Shown piece by piece: positions 24,853 through 35,041 of a stretch of 46,425 nt of DNA. The stretch is from positions 1-46,425 of the forward strand of contig JACWDZ010000007.1 in NCBI GenBank assembly GCA_014653815.1. The letters are read 5' to 3'. A model generated the notes under the pieces. It saw only the letters and a program-made list of their open reading frames with translations. It did not search any database and was not told the origin of the DNA. The translations under genes and the position numbers were made by a program. The stretch comes from Pelagibacterales bacterium SAG-MED29. Lineage in GTDB: Bacteria > Pseudomonadota > Alphaproteobacteria > Pelagibacterales > Pelagibacteraceae. The first letter of the stretch is position 1; each line of letters opens with the position of its first letter.

Positions 24853-24929
24853 GCAGCAGTAGCTCAGTTGGTTAGAGCACTAGTTTGTGGAACTAGGGGT
24901 CGGTGGTTCGAATCCACCCTGCTGTACCA
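24853..24929 (+). tRNA. tRNA-His (GTG), G1:U72, A73 type
   Basis: A 77-nt tRNA with encoded CCA. Acceptor GCAGCAG pairs with CTGCTGT (one G-U pair at 1:72); the D arm is AGCTCAGTTGGTTAGAGCA, the anticodon stem CTAGT/ACTAG encloses TTGTGGA with anticodon GTG, and the T arm is GGTGG-TTCGAAT-CCACC. The base before position 1 is T and the discriminator is A73, so the universal G-1:C73 pair of tRNA-His is missing, as known for a clade of alphaproteobacteria. The hisS start codon is 4 nt after CCA. Confidence 0.97.
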
Positions 24930-24933
24930 GAAA

Positions 24934-26268
24934 ATGACGAAAGATAAAAAAAACAAACCTTCGAAAGAACTTCCTTTAGGGTTTGTTGATAGACAAGAAA
25001 AAGAATTACTCGTACGTGATTTTATAATTTCAAATATTAAAGAAGTTATGATCAAGTATGGTTTTCAATATCTCGAAACACCAAGTTTTGAGTATACGGA
25101 TAGTATTGGAAAATTTTTACCAGATAAAGATAGACCAGATGAAGGTGTTTTTTCATTTCAAGATGAAAAAAAATGGTTATCTCTGAGATATGATCTAACG
25201 GCACCATTAGCACGTTATGTTGCAAAAAATTATTTAGAAATTCCAAAGCCGTTTAAAAGATATCAACTTGGCACTGTATGGAGAAATGAAAAACCTGGAC
25301 CAGGAAGGTTCAGAGAATTTTTACAATTTGATGCAGACTTTGTTGGCACAAAAAGTTTACAGGCCGATGCAGAGTTATGTGTATTAATTTCGGAAATACT
25401 TGAGAAGTGTGGATTGAGTAAAGAAGAATACATTATTAAAATTTCTTCTAGAAAAATTACAGAAGAACTATTTAAAAAAATTAATATAGATAACAATGAG
25501 CAAAGACTTACAGTTCTTAGAGCTTTAGACAAAATTGATCGATTGGGTTGGAACGGAGTTAAGCAACTACTTGGAGAGGGTAGAAAAGATAAATCAGGAG
25601 ATTTTACCAAAGGCGCAAATTTAAATTTATCTAGTATAGAGACAGTAGAAAAAGAGTTAAATAAAAAGTCACCAGATACCAAAGATCTTTTAGAAATTTT
25701 TAAAATATTTAAAGATTATGGTTTTTCAAATTTTGAATTTAATCCATCCATTATAAGAGGACTTGAATATTATACGGGCCCAATATTTGAAGTGAGTCTA
25801 AAATTTGATGTAAAAAATAATAAAGGGCAAGTTATTCAATTTGGTTCAATTGGAGGCGGCGGAAGATACGATAACTTAGTAAATAATTTTGGCAATTATG
25901 ATGCTCCTGCAACCGGAATCTCTATAGGCTTAGATCGACTAGTTTATGCGTTGATGCAGAAAAAAGAATTTAAAGTCAAACAATCAAAACCAGTTGTTAT
26001 TTGTGTTTTTGATAAAAATTTTATGAAAGATTATATCAATTTACAAAAAATTTTAAGAAATGTCGGTGTTAGTACTGAGATTTATCCTGGAGAAAGTAAA
26101 TTAAAAAAACAAATGGAATATGCAAATAAAATCAACTCGCCAGCAGTTATTCTTTATGGCGAAGATGAGATAAAATCAGGAAAACCAACCTTACGAGATT
26201 TAAGCTCTGGCAATGAAAAATCAATACCAATTAAAGAACTAGTTAATGAAATCAAAAAAATTATCTGA
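24934..26268 (+). CDS. hisS: Histidyl-tRNA synthetase (divergent alphaproteobacterial type)
   Basis: Charges tRNA-His. I chose the ATG at 24934 (444 aa); the frame is open through the tRNA but that extension is an artefact. Motif 2 reads RYQLGTVWRNEKPGPGRFRE, the form seen in HisRS that recognise tRNA-His lacking G-1, not the common FRHERPQ-type motif. The HisRS signature RGLEYYTGPIFE near residue 270 and motif 3 GLDRLVYAL near 330 are present, followed by an anticodon-binding domain (about 350-444). No Shine-Dalgarno is possible in the 4-nt gap after the tRNA, so translation may start on a leaderless, tRNA-processed message. hisZ overlaps its end by 23 nt. Confidence 0.95.
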   Translation: MTKDKKNKPSKELPLGFVDRQEKELLVRDFIISNIKEVMIKYGFQYLETPSFEYTDSIGKFLPDKDRPDEGVFSFQDEKKWLSLRYDLTAPLARYVAKNYLEIPKPFKRYQLGTVWRNEKPGPGRFREFLQFDADFVGTKSLQADAELCVLISEILEKCGLSKEEYIIKISSRKITEELFKKINIDNNEQRLTVLRALDKIDRLGWNGVKQLLGEGRKDKSGDFTKGANLNLSSIETVEKELNKKSPDTKDLLEIFKIFKDYGFSNFEFNPSIIRGLEYYTGPIFEVSLKFDVKNNKGQVIQFGSIGGGGRYDNLVNNFGNYDAPATGISIGLDRLVYALMQKKEFKVKQSKPVVICVFDKNFMKDYINLQKILRNVGVSTEIYPGESKLKKQMEYANKINSPAVILYGEDEIKSGKPTLRDLSSGNEKSIPIKELVNEIKKII

Positions 26269-27283
26269 GCAGATTATTAAAACTTTTAAGAGCAATGGTT
26301 TTGTTTTGTCGGAACCAGATGTATTGTTAGACTCAGAGTATATTATTCAAAGATCTGGTGAAAATTTCAGAAGCTCAATGCTTACATTTGAAAATGATGA
26401 TGGAAAAGTAATGTGCCTTAGACCAGATCTTACTGTGGCTTCTTGCATCAAATATCTAGAAAAAAAATCAAAATCTAAAATTTATTATTCAGGACAAGCC
26501 TATAGAAGAAGCAATCAAAAAACATCTGAATTGATTAATGATCAATTAGGTATTGAAATCCTGGGATCAAAAAACAAACTACAAGATGATTACAAAGTTA
26601 TTAAAACAATTTTAAACTCAGCTGAGAAAATAAAAAGTAAAAAAATTGAAATTAAAGTTGGAGATATAAGTTTATTTAATAGATTAATTAATTCTCTAGA
26701 TATGCCTGAGAGATGGAAATTGAGATTAATAAGACATTTTTGGCGTCCTAAATATTTTGAAGAATTGCTTAAAAGATTAGAAAAAAACGCAGATATAGAC
26801 TCTGTAACCTTTGATGCGGATAAAAAAAGATTTGATGAAATGAAAAAAATGGAACAAGACAAAGTTATAGCAGGTCGCTCTATTTCAGAAATTTTAAAAA
26901 GATTTGATAAAAAGATAAAAGATCCAAGATCGTTTAATGAAGGAAAACAGATTGTAAGAATTATAAGATCATTCTTAAAGATTAATTGCAAATTATCAAA
27001 ACTAGATGAGACTTTATTAAATTTTGCTAAAAAAAATAATCTTAAAGAAAATATTTTTAAGGAATTTAAATCAATTCAAAATTTTAAGAAATTCAATATA
27101 AAAGTAAATTTTATTACAAACTTTGGAAGAGATATTGAATACTACACGGGCATTGTTTTTGAAATTTTTTCGGGAAAAAAAGAGATTGCACGAGGAGGAA
27201 GATATGATGACTTGCTTAAAAGTTTAGGGGCTAAGAGAAATATTCCAGCTGTGGGTGCAGCAATTAATTTAAATAATATATGA
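26246..27283 (+). CDS. hisZ: ATP phosphoribosyltransferase regulatory subunit HisZ
   Basis: HisRS-like paralogue of 345 aa without an anticodon-binding domain. It keeps class II synthetase landmarks such as CLRPDLTVASCIKYLEK near 55, YSGQAYRRS near 82, IEYYTGIVFEIFSGKKE near 296 and RGGRYDDLLKSLG near 318, but its motif 2 and HisRS-specific signatures are altered. HisZ is required by short-form HisG and forms an octamer with it. The next gene, overlapping by 4 nt, is a short-form hisG, which settles the assignment. The start overlaps hisS, itself a homologue, but in another frame, so this is not a simple tandem duplication junction. Confidence 0.92.
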   Translation: MKSKKLSEQIIKTFKSNGFVLSEPDVLLDSEYIIQRSGENFRSSMLTFENDDGKVMCLRPDLTVASCIKYLEKKSKSKIYYSGQAYRRSNQKTSELINDQLGIEILGSKNKLQDDYKVIKTILNSAEKIKSKKIEIKVGDISLFNRLINSLDMPERWKLRLIRHFWRPKYFEELLKRLEKNADIDSVTFDADKKRFDEMKKMEQDKVIAGRSISEILKRFDKKIKDPRSFNEGKQIVRIIRSFLKINCKLSKLDETLLNFAKKNNLKENIFKEFKSIQNFKKFNIKVNFITNFGRDIEYYTGIVFEIFSGKKEIARGGRYDDLLKSLGAKRNIPAVGAAINLNNI

Positions 27284-27957
27284 AAAATTTAATTACTATA
27301 GGACTACCTAGCAAAGGAAGATTAAAAGATAAATCTATAGCCTTTTTTAATGATAGAAATCTAAAAATTTTACAAAATGATAAAGAAAGAAATTATTTTG
27401 CAAATATTGAAAATAAACCCAATATAAAAGTAATATATTTACACGCTAAAGAAATTATACAAAGATTAGGTGATGGAACACTAGATGTTGGTATATCTGG
27501 TTTAGATCTTTTAAATGAGTCAGAGAAATCTTTGAAAGATAAAATAGGCATAAAGCAGAAACTCAATTTTGGTAGTGCTGATTTAGTTGTAGCTGTTCCT
27601 GATGATTGGATTGATGTTCAAACTATTGCTGATCTAGAAGAAGTAGCTTTTGATATCAGATCTAAAAGAAATACGAGGTTAAGAGTAGCAACAAAATATC
27701 CTAATTTAACTAATAATTTTTTAATCTCAAAAGGAGTAACTCAATACAAATTGATTTCCAGTCTTGGAGCAACAGAAACTTATCCTTTTATCGGATCATC
27801 TGAGATAATTACGGATATTACATCTTCTGGAAAGACATTGCAGGATAATAATCTTAGAGTTTTAAAAGATGGATTAATATTAAAGTCAGCAGCTTGTTTG
27901 TTGGTATCAAAAAAAAAGGCTGCAAAATTGCAGCCTTTTTTAAATTCATTGGGTTAA
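27280..27957 (+). CDS. hisG: ATP phosphoribosyltransferase catalytic subunit, short form
   Basis: First enzyme of histidine synthesis, joining ATP and PRPP; 225 aa, the short HisG_S form lacking the C-terminal regulatory domain and dependent on HisZ. Conserved segments include GLPSKGRLKDKSIAFF at the N-terminus, LGDGTLDVGISGLDLL near 65, and the PRPP-binding region TSSGKTLQDNNLRVL near 187. The last 16 codons contain a complete hairpin with A and T runs that looks like a terminator in both directions. No other his biosynthesis genes are nearby. Confidence 0.95.
   Translation: MKNLITIGLPSKGRLKDKSIAFFNDRNLKILQNDKERNYFANIENKPNIKVIYLHAKEIIQRLGDGTLDVGISGLDLLNESEKSLKDKIGIKQKLNFGSADLVVAVPDDWIDVQTIADLEEVAFDIRSKRNTRLRVATKYPNLTNNFLISKGVTQYKLISSLGATETYPFIGSSEIITDITSSGKTLQDNNLRVLKDGLILKSAACLLVSKKKAAKLQPFLNSLG
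27909..27941. terminator. Bidirectional intrinsic terminator inside the hisG 3' end
   Basis: A run of A (27909-27917), GGCTGCAA (27918-27925), two As, TTGCAGCC (27928-27935) and TTTTTT (27936-27941) make a textbook rho-independent structure on either strand. For groEL (minus strand) it begins 22 nt after the stop codon. For hisG it lies upstream of the stop at 27955-27957, within the codons for KKKAAKLQPFL. Confidence 0.85.
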
Positions 27958-27963
27958 GTGAAA

Positions 27964-29628
<1,665 letters not shown>

Positions 29629-29635
29629 TTAAAGA

Positions 29636-29932
29636 TTATTTTTTTCCTTTTGAAACTCCCATTATGTCCGACTCTTTCATAATACTATATTCTTTACCGT
29701 CAATTTTGACTTCCGTGCCTGACCATTTTCCAAAAAGCACTATATCTCCTACTTTAACATCCATAGGAGTTAACTTTCCATCCTCATTTTTGGAACCAGG
29801 ACCTACCGCTACTACTTCACCTTCCTGCGGTTTTTCTTTTGCCGTGTCAGGAATAATTATTCCTCCAGCAGTTTTTTCCTCACTGTCTAAAACTTTAATG
29901 AGCACACGATCGTGTAAGGGTCTAAATTTCAT
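29636..29932 (-). CDS. groS: Co-chaperonin GroES
   Basis: 98-aa lid protein of the chaperonin. The sequence starts [20 protein letters not shown], has the GroEL-binding mobile loop with [14 protein letters not shown] at about 23-36, and the core VVAVGPG and [17 protein letters not shown] good Shine-Dalgarno (AGGAG, minus strand) lies 8 nt upstream. First gene of groES-groEL, expressed from the heat-shock-type promoter at 29965-29992. Confidence 0.97.
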   Translation of the reverse strand: MKFRPLHDRVLIKVLDSEEKTAGGIIIPDTAKEKPQEGEVVAVGPGSKNEDGKLTPMDVKVGDIVLFGKWSGTEVKIDGKEYSIMKESDIMGVSKGKK

Positions 29933-29964
29933 ACATATTCTCCTGTAATTTTTATGTAGGGCTG

Positions 29965-29992
29965 ATATGGTGAGTTTTGTAAAGATTTCAAG
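29965..29992 (-). promoter_or_regulatory. Heat-shock (RpoH-type) promoter of groES-groEL
   Basis: Minus-strand CTTGAAA (29992 to 29986) is a perfect sigma32 -35 element, and CACCATAT (29972 to 29965) a good match to the -10 CCCCATNT, with 13 bp between. The start site would be near 29957, 25 nt before groES. No CIRCE inverted repeat for HrcA is visible in this 131-bp gap, so control appears to be by sigma32 alone. Confidence 0.7.
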
Positions 29993-30063
29993 AGGCGAAA
30001 ATCATTAAAAAAAAGGCTAAATTGCTATATTTTAAGAGATAAACTGAAGAGAGACAGTAAAAA

Positions 30064-30870
30064 TTGAGAAACTTAAATCATTTATCAGAGGTATTTCACT
30101 CTTATGACACTTACGTAATAGATTTATGGGGAGTGATGCATAACGGGATAGCCTTAAATTCAAAAGCAATTGAAGTTGTTGAAAATTTAAGCGAAAGATC
30201 CAAAAAAATTGTATTTTTATCTAATGCACCTAGACCTAGTTCTAAAGTTGTTGAATTTTTAAAAAGAATGAAAATGAAAGAGAAATTTTTATCTAGAGTA
30301 ATAACATCAGGTGAGGCAGCAATGAATGCTATTAATCAAAATAAATATGGAAAAAGTTTTTATCATCTTGGTCCATCTAGAGACCAATCAATATTTGAGA
30401 AAGTATTAGAAAATAAGACTTCTTTAGATAGCTGTGATTTTATACTTTGCACCGGTCTTTTTGATGATCAAGATGAAGACTTAGAATACTATAAAGATTT
30501 ACTTAAAAATTATATTTCTAAAAAATTCATATGCACAAATCCTGATTTGACTGTTCACAGAGGCGACATAGAAGAGCTTTGTGCTGGAGCACTAGCAAAA
30601 ACTTTTGAGACATTAGGAGGTGAGGTCGTATATTATGGTAAACCTTATAAGGAAATCTATGAAATGTGCTTTGATACAAAAGAAAAAGTTCTAGCTATAG
30701 GGGATAACTTGAGAACAGACATTAAAGGCGCAAACAATCTTAAAATAGATAGTTTATTTATCTACAATGGTGTTCATAAAAATGAAATTAAAAATGATGA
30801 AGATCTTCCGGCTTTATTAAAAAGATATAATGTAAAAACTAATTTTTTTCAGAAAGAACTTAAATGGTAA
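30064..30870 (+). CDS. HAD-superfamily phosphatase, class IIA (TIGR01459-like)
   Basis: 268-aa phosphatase. HAD motif I is D20-L-W22 in YVIDLWGVMHNG, motif II threonine/serine lies in VFLSNAPRPSS near 56, and motifs III-IV in GKPYKEIYE and LAIGDNLRTDIKGA near 195 and 218; the cap lies between. The DxWG form marks the CECR5/TIGR01459 subgroup common in alphaproteobacteria. I use a TTG start at 30064, since no ATG occurs before motif I; GAGAGA lies upstream. It stands one base before ribF. A role in dephosphorylating FMN or another riboflavin intermediate is suggested by that pairing only. Confidence 0.82.
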   Translation: MRNLNHLSEVFHSYDTYVIDLWGVMHNGIALNSKAIEVVENLSERSKKIVFLSNAPRPSSKVVEFLKRMKMKEKFLSRVITSGEAAMNAINQNKYGKSFYHLGPSRDQSIFEKVLENKTSLDSCDFILCTGLFDDQDEDLEYYKDLLKNYISKKFICTNPDLTVHRGDIEELCAGALAKTFETLGGEVVYYGKPYKEIYEMCFDTKEKVLAIGDNLRTDIKGANNLKIDSLFIYNGVHKNEIKNDEDLPALLKRYNVKTNFFQKELKW

Positions 30871-30871
30871 A

Positions 30872-31780
30872 ATGAGAATTTATAATAATCTTATAATAAA
30901 TAAAAAACATCAGAATAGCGTAGTAGCTATAGGAAATTTTGATGGAATACATTTAGGTCACCAAAAAGTATTAAATCGAGCTAGACAAAAAGCAAAAACA
31001 AAAAGATTGCCTTTTGGAGTTATTACTTTTGAGCCTATGCCAGCAATGTTTTTCAATAAAAAAATTAAGAACCATCGTATAAATTCACTATTACAAAAAA
31101 AAACTCAACTTAAAAAATTAAAATTAGATTTTTTAATGATAATAAATTTTAATAAAAAATTTTCAAAATTGTCAGCTGAACAATTTATAAAAAAGATTAT
31201 TTTCAACAAGGCAAAATGCAAGTTTTTGTACGTTAGCAATAATTTTAAATTTGGTTTTAAAAGAAAAGGCAATACCCAGACCCTTACAAAATATGCAAAT
31301 TCATATAATTATAAAACTATGATTACTAATCCTCTAAGAAAAGCAACAAAAGTTATCTCTTCAACGATCATAAGAAAAAAAATTTCTCAGGGAAAAATAT
31401 ATGAAGTTAATAAATTATTAAATCGTAATTGGTGTATTCAAGGAAAAGTAATTAAAGGCGAGAAAAGAGGAAGGAAAATTGGTTTTCCAACCTGTAATAT
31501 TAATTTGAAAAATTATATAATGCCCAAACTTGGAGTTTATTCTGTAATAGCTGAAACAAAATATTTTAAAAAACAAGGTATTGCTAATATAGGCTATAGA
31601 CCAACATTTAATGGCCAAAATTTACTACTAGAAGTGAATATATTTGGAATTAATAAAAACTTATATAATAAAGAGATTAATATTAATTTTATAAAATTTA
31701 TAAGACCTGAAAAAAAATTTAAAGGTTTAGAACAATTAAAGAAACAAATAAAAATTGATATAATTCAAGCTAAAAAATAA
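30872..31780 (+). CDS. ribF: Bifunctional riboflavin kinase / FAD synthetase
   Basis: 302-aa enzyme that phosphorylates riboflavin to FMN and adenylates it to FAD. The N-terminal adenylyltransferase domain has GNFDGIHLGHQKVL near 22 (HxGH motif HLGH) and STIIRKKISQG near 162; the C-terminal kinase domain has GKVIKGEKRGRKIGFPTCNI near 190 and NIGYRPTFNG near 240. Length is close to the usual 310. Codon use is strongly A-rich with many Lys residues, as in neighbouring genes. It is followed by ileS after 5 nt, the common ribF-ileS-lspA order. Confidence 0.94.
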   Translation: MRIYNNLIINKKHQNSVVAIGNFDGIHLGHQKVLNRARQKAKTKRLPFGVITFEPMPAMFFNKKIKNHRINSLLQKKTQLKKLKLDFLMIINFNKKFSKLSAEQFIKKIIFNKAKCKFLYVSNNFKFGFKRKGNTQTLTKYANSYNYKTMITNPLRKATKVISSTIIRKKISQGKIYEVNKLLNRNWCIQGKVIKGEKRGRKIGFPTCNINLKNYIMPKLGVYSVIAETKYFKKQGIANIGYRPTFNGQNLLLEVNIFGINKNLYNKEININFIKFIRPEKKFKGLEQLKKQIKIDIIQAKK

Positions 31781-31785
31781 AAAAA

Positions 31786-34524
31786 ATGTCTAAAGATAAC
31801 TTACATCTTCCAAAAACTGCTTTTTCCATGAAGGCAAGCTTACCAACTAAAGAACCATTAATTTTAGAAAAATGGGAAAAAAATAAAATTTTTGAAAGGT
31901 TAAGAAAAAACTCAAAAGGTAAAGAAAAATTTATTCTGCACGATGGTCCGCCATATGCCAATGGCCATATTCACATGGGAACAGCGCTCAATAAAATTTT
32001 AAAAGATATAATAATTCGCTTTCATCAAATGAATGGAAAAGATTCTGTTTATGTACCTGGCTGGGACTGCCATGGTCTCCCTATAGAATGGAAAATTGAG
32101 GAGCAATATAAGAAAAAGAAAAAAAATAAAGATGAAGTTCCTATCAAAGATTTCAGACAAGAGTGTAGAGTCTTTGCAAAGAACTGGATAGAAATTCACA
32201 TAAAAGAGTTTAAAAGACTAGGTGTAGTTGGAGATTTTGAAAATTATTACTCAACGATGAGCTATGAAGCTGAAGCTCAAATTGTAAGAGAACTTGGAAA
32301 ATTTCTTTTAGATGGCAGCTTATACCAAGGATTCAAACCTGTTTTATGGTCAACAGTTGAAAAAACAGCTTTAGCAGATGCTGAAGTTGAGTATATGGAT
32401 CATACTTCGAATACGATTTTTGTCGCTTTTAAAGTTAAAAATACTAAAAAAGATTTTCTTAAAGACTCTAGTATAATAATTTGGACTACAACACCTTGGA
32501 CTATTCCAGCAAATAAAGCTTTAGCGTTTAATAACAAGATTGAATACTCATTAGTTGAAGTTAATGAATTAGATCATTTTAAAGATAAAAAGATAATTGT
32601 TGCTACTAATTTAGTTGAGTCAGTTGTTAAATCTTGTGGAATAGATAAGCATAAAATCTTAAAGACCTTTAAAGGCTCTGAATTTCAAGGAACGATTTGC
32701 AGCCATCCATTTGCAAATATGAAATTTGATTATGACGTTCCAATGCTAGAGGCAAATTTTGTAGATCTAGAACAAGGAACTGGAATAGTCCATTGCGCAC
32801 CCAGTCATGGTCCAGATGATTTTAACTTATGCTTAAAGAACAATATTCCATCTAGCTATACAGTTGACAATGCTGGCTTGTATACAAAAGAAGTACCTTA
32901 TTTTACCAATACACATATTTTTAAGGCAGATCCTTTAGTCATAGAAAAACTTAAGGAACAAAATCAATTATTAAAGGATGATAAATTAAACCATAGTTAC
33001 CCTCACTCATGGAGATCAAAAGCGCCTTTAATATACAGAGCTACTCCACAATGGTTTATTTCTATGGAAAAAAATTCTTTAAGAAATAAAGCTCTTAAAG
33101 CAATTAATGATACTAATTTTTATCCAAAGAAAGGAAAAGAAAGACTCCTATCAATGATTCAAGATAGGCCTGATTGGTGCGTTTCAAGACAACGAGTTTG
33201 GGGAGTTCCATTACCTATCTTTATTAACAAAAAAACAAAAGAGCCTTTAAGAGATAAAAAAGTAATAGATAGAATTGCTGAAATTTATGAAAAAGAAGGC
33301 TCAGATTGTTGGTTTTCTGACGAACCTAAAAAGTTTTTAGGAAAAGATTATAATCCAAATGATTTTGAAAAACTTAATGATATTGTTGAAGTATGGTTTG
33401 ATAGTGGCTCAACTCATAGTTTTGTTTTGGAAAAAAGAAAAGATTTAAAATGGCCCGCAGACATGTATCTAGAAGGCTCTGATCAGCATAGAGGCTGGTT
33501 TCACTCATCGCTATTAGAATCTTGCGGAACTAGAGGCAGAGCTCCTTTCAATAATATTTTATCTCACGGCTTTGTTGTTGATGGCAAAGGTTTAAAAATG
33601 TCAAAATCTTCAGGCAATGTTATCTCTCCAGAAGATATACTTAAGAATTATGGTGCAGATATATTGAGAGCATGGGTAGCTTCCTCAGACTATTCAGAGG
33701 ATTTAAGAATAGATAAAACTATTTTAACTCAACATGCAGAGTCCTACAGAAAAATAAGAAATACTTTTAGATTTATTCTAGGGAATATACAAGATAATTT
33801 TGTAAAACAATCAATGGAATCTTTAAACATTAAAGATTTTAACGAACTAGAGCAATATATCTTGCATAAAGTTTTTATTCTTAATAATTCAGTTAAAGAA
33901 AACTTTAAAGAATATAATTTTCATAAATTATACAAAGAGCTTTTAAATTTTTGTGCTTTAGATCTTTCCTCATTCTATTTTGATATTAGAAAAGATGTAT
34001 TATATTGTGACAACTTAAATTCAAAAAAAAGAAAAGACTGCATTATAGTTTTAAATATAATTCTTGATAGTTTGTTAAAATGGTTTGCTCCTATATTAGT
34101 TTTTACAACAGATGAAATTTATAGTCTAGTAGGCAAGGATAGCAAAAGTATTCATGAGCATACATTTCCTGAAATTCCAAAAAAATTTGAAAATTTAGTT
34201 TTAGATGAAAAATGGAAACAGCTTTTTAAAATTAAACAAGAAGCCAATATCGCAATTGAAGAAAAAAGGTCTAGTAAAGAAATTGGTTCGAGCTTAGAAG
34301 CAGAAATAAATATTACTACTGATAATAAAAATTTTGAATTATTAGAAGGTTTAGATTTAGCTGAATATTTTATTACATCAAAAGCAGAAAAATTTAAAAG
34401 CAAGGACAAAGAAGAATTAACAATTAAAGTTACAAAAGCAAAAGGCACAAAATGCCCAAGATGTTGGAAAATTCTAGAGAGCAAATGTGTTAGATGTGAA
34501 AAGGCTATTACGGAGAATGTTTAA
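31786..34524 (+). CDS. ileS: Isoleucyl-tRNA synthetase
   Basis: Class I synthetase of 912 aa. The HIGH-type motif appears as HMGT at 63-66 (PYANGHIHMGTALNK), and KMSKS near 603-607 (GLKMSKSSGNV). The editing domain contains IIWTTTPWTIPANKALA near 232 and GTGIVHCAPSHGPDDF near 332. A zinc-binding C-terminal end CPRCW ... CVRCE near 889-906 shows it to be the bacterial zinc-ending type, expected to be sensitive to mupirocin. It continues the ribF-ileS-lspA operon, with one base between its stop and lspA. Confidence 0.97.
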   Translation: MSKDNLHLPKTAFSMKASLPTKEPLILEKWEKNKIFERLRKNSKGKEKFILHDGPPYANGHIHMGTALNKILKDIIIRFHQMNGKDSVYVPGWDCHGLPIEWKIEEQYKKKKKNKDEVPIKDFRQECRVFAKNWIEIHIKEFKRLGVVGDFENYYSTMSYEAEAQIVRELGKFLLDGSLYQGFKPVLWSTVEKTALADAEVEYMDHTSNTIFVAFKVKNTKKDFLKDSSIIIWTTTPWTIPANKALAFNNKIEYSLVEVNELDHFKDKKIIVATNLVESVVKSCGIDKHKILKTFKGSEFQGTICSHPFANMKFDYDVPMLEANFVDLEQGTGIVHCAPSHGPDDFNLCLKNNIPSSYTVDNAGLYTKEVPYFTNTHIFKADPLVIEKLKEQNQLLKDDKLNHSYPHSWRSKAPLIYRATPQWFISMEKNSLRNKALKAINDTNFYPKKGKERLLSMIQDRPDWCVSRQRVWGVPLPIFINKKTKEPLRDKKVIDRIAEIYEKEGSDCWFSDEPKKFLGKDYNPNDFEKLNDIVEVWFDSGSTHSFVLEKRKDLKWPADMYLEGSDQHRGWFHSSLLESCGTRGRAPFNNILSHGFVVDGKGLKMSKSSGNVISPEDILKNYGADILRAWVASSDYSEDLRIDKTILTQHAESYRKIRNTFRFILGNIQDNFVKQSMESLNIKDFNELEQYILHKVFILNNSVKENFKEYNFHKLYKELLNFCALDLSSFYFDIRKDVLYCDNLNSKKRKDCIIVLNIILDSLLKWFAPILVFTTDEIYSLVGKDSKSIHEHTFPEIPKKFENLVLDEKWKQLFKIKQEANIAIEEKRSSKEIGSSLEAEINITTDNKNFELLEGLDLAEYFITSKAEKFKSKDKEELTIKVTKAKGTKCPRCWKILESKCVRCEKAITENV

Positions 34525-34525
34525 T

Positions 34526-35041
34526 ATGAGCCCCCAGAAACAATTTGATAAGAACAATTTTTCTTTTATAGTTCTAAAAGATAAATTAATCTGTATTTTA
34601 TTGGTCACGCTAATATTTTTTTTGGATAGAATCTCTAAAATTAAAATAATAAATCATCAGATTGATAAAGAACGTGTTTATATTAATGATTTTATTAATT
34701 TAGATTTAGTATGGAATACAGGTATTGGTTTTGGTCTTTTAAGCTCAAATTCTAGTATTATTTATAATTCAATTACTGGGCTCATAGGAATAATACTAAT
34801 TATACTAGTTTTTATGATTATAAAATCCAATTTAATTGAAAAGATTTTATATTCTATAATTCTTGGAGGGGCTCTTGGCAATGTGTACGATAGGATAGTA
34901 TATTTCGCAGTTCCAGATTTTATAGATATTCATTATCAAAGATTTCACTGGTTTACTTTTAACATCGCAGATATATTTATTACGACAGGTATATTTTTAT
35001 TAATTATTAAAGAATTTTTTTTAACTAATGAAAAAAATTAA
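34526..35041 (+). CDS. lspA: Lipoprotein signal peptidase
   Basis: Inner-membrane aspartic protease that cleaves prolipoproteins before the lipidated cysteine. It has 171 aa from the ATG at 34526; the frame extends into ileS but the family start is here. Catalytic aspartates are D122 (GNVYDRI) and D149 (FNIADIFI); the conserved N-terminal FLDRISK and LVWNTGIGFGLL near 61-72 are present, with four membrane helices. The following gene, overlapping by 14 nt, encodes a lipoprotein that could be a substrate. Confidence 0.95.
   Translation: MSPQKQFDKNNFSFIVLKDKLICILLVTLIFFLDRISKIKIINHQIDKERVYINDFINLDLVWNTGIGFGLLSSNSSIIYNSITGLIGIILIILVFMIIKSNLIEKILYSIILGGALGNVYDRIVYFAVPDFIDIHYQRFHWFTFNIADIFITTGIFLLIIKEFFLTNEKN

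Noticed and set aside
24868-24933. Upstream extension of hisS through the tRNA-His gene
   Set aside because: The added residues are just translated tRNA; the HisRS N-terminus is complete from the ATG at 24934.
29933-30063. CIRCE element upstream of groES
   Set aside because: No TTAGCACTC-type inverted repeat; the gap instead contains a good sigma32-type promoter.
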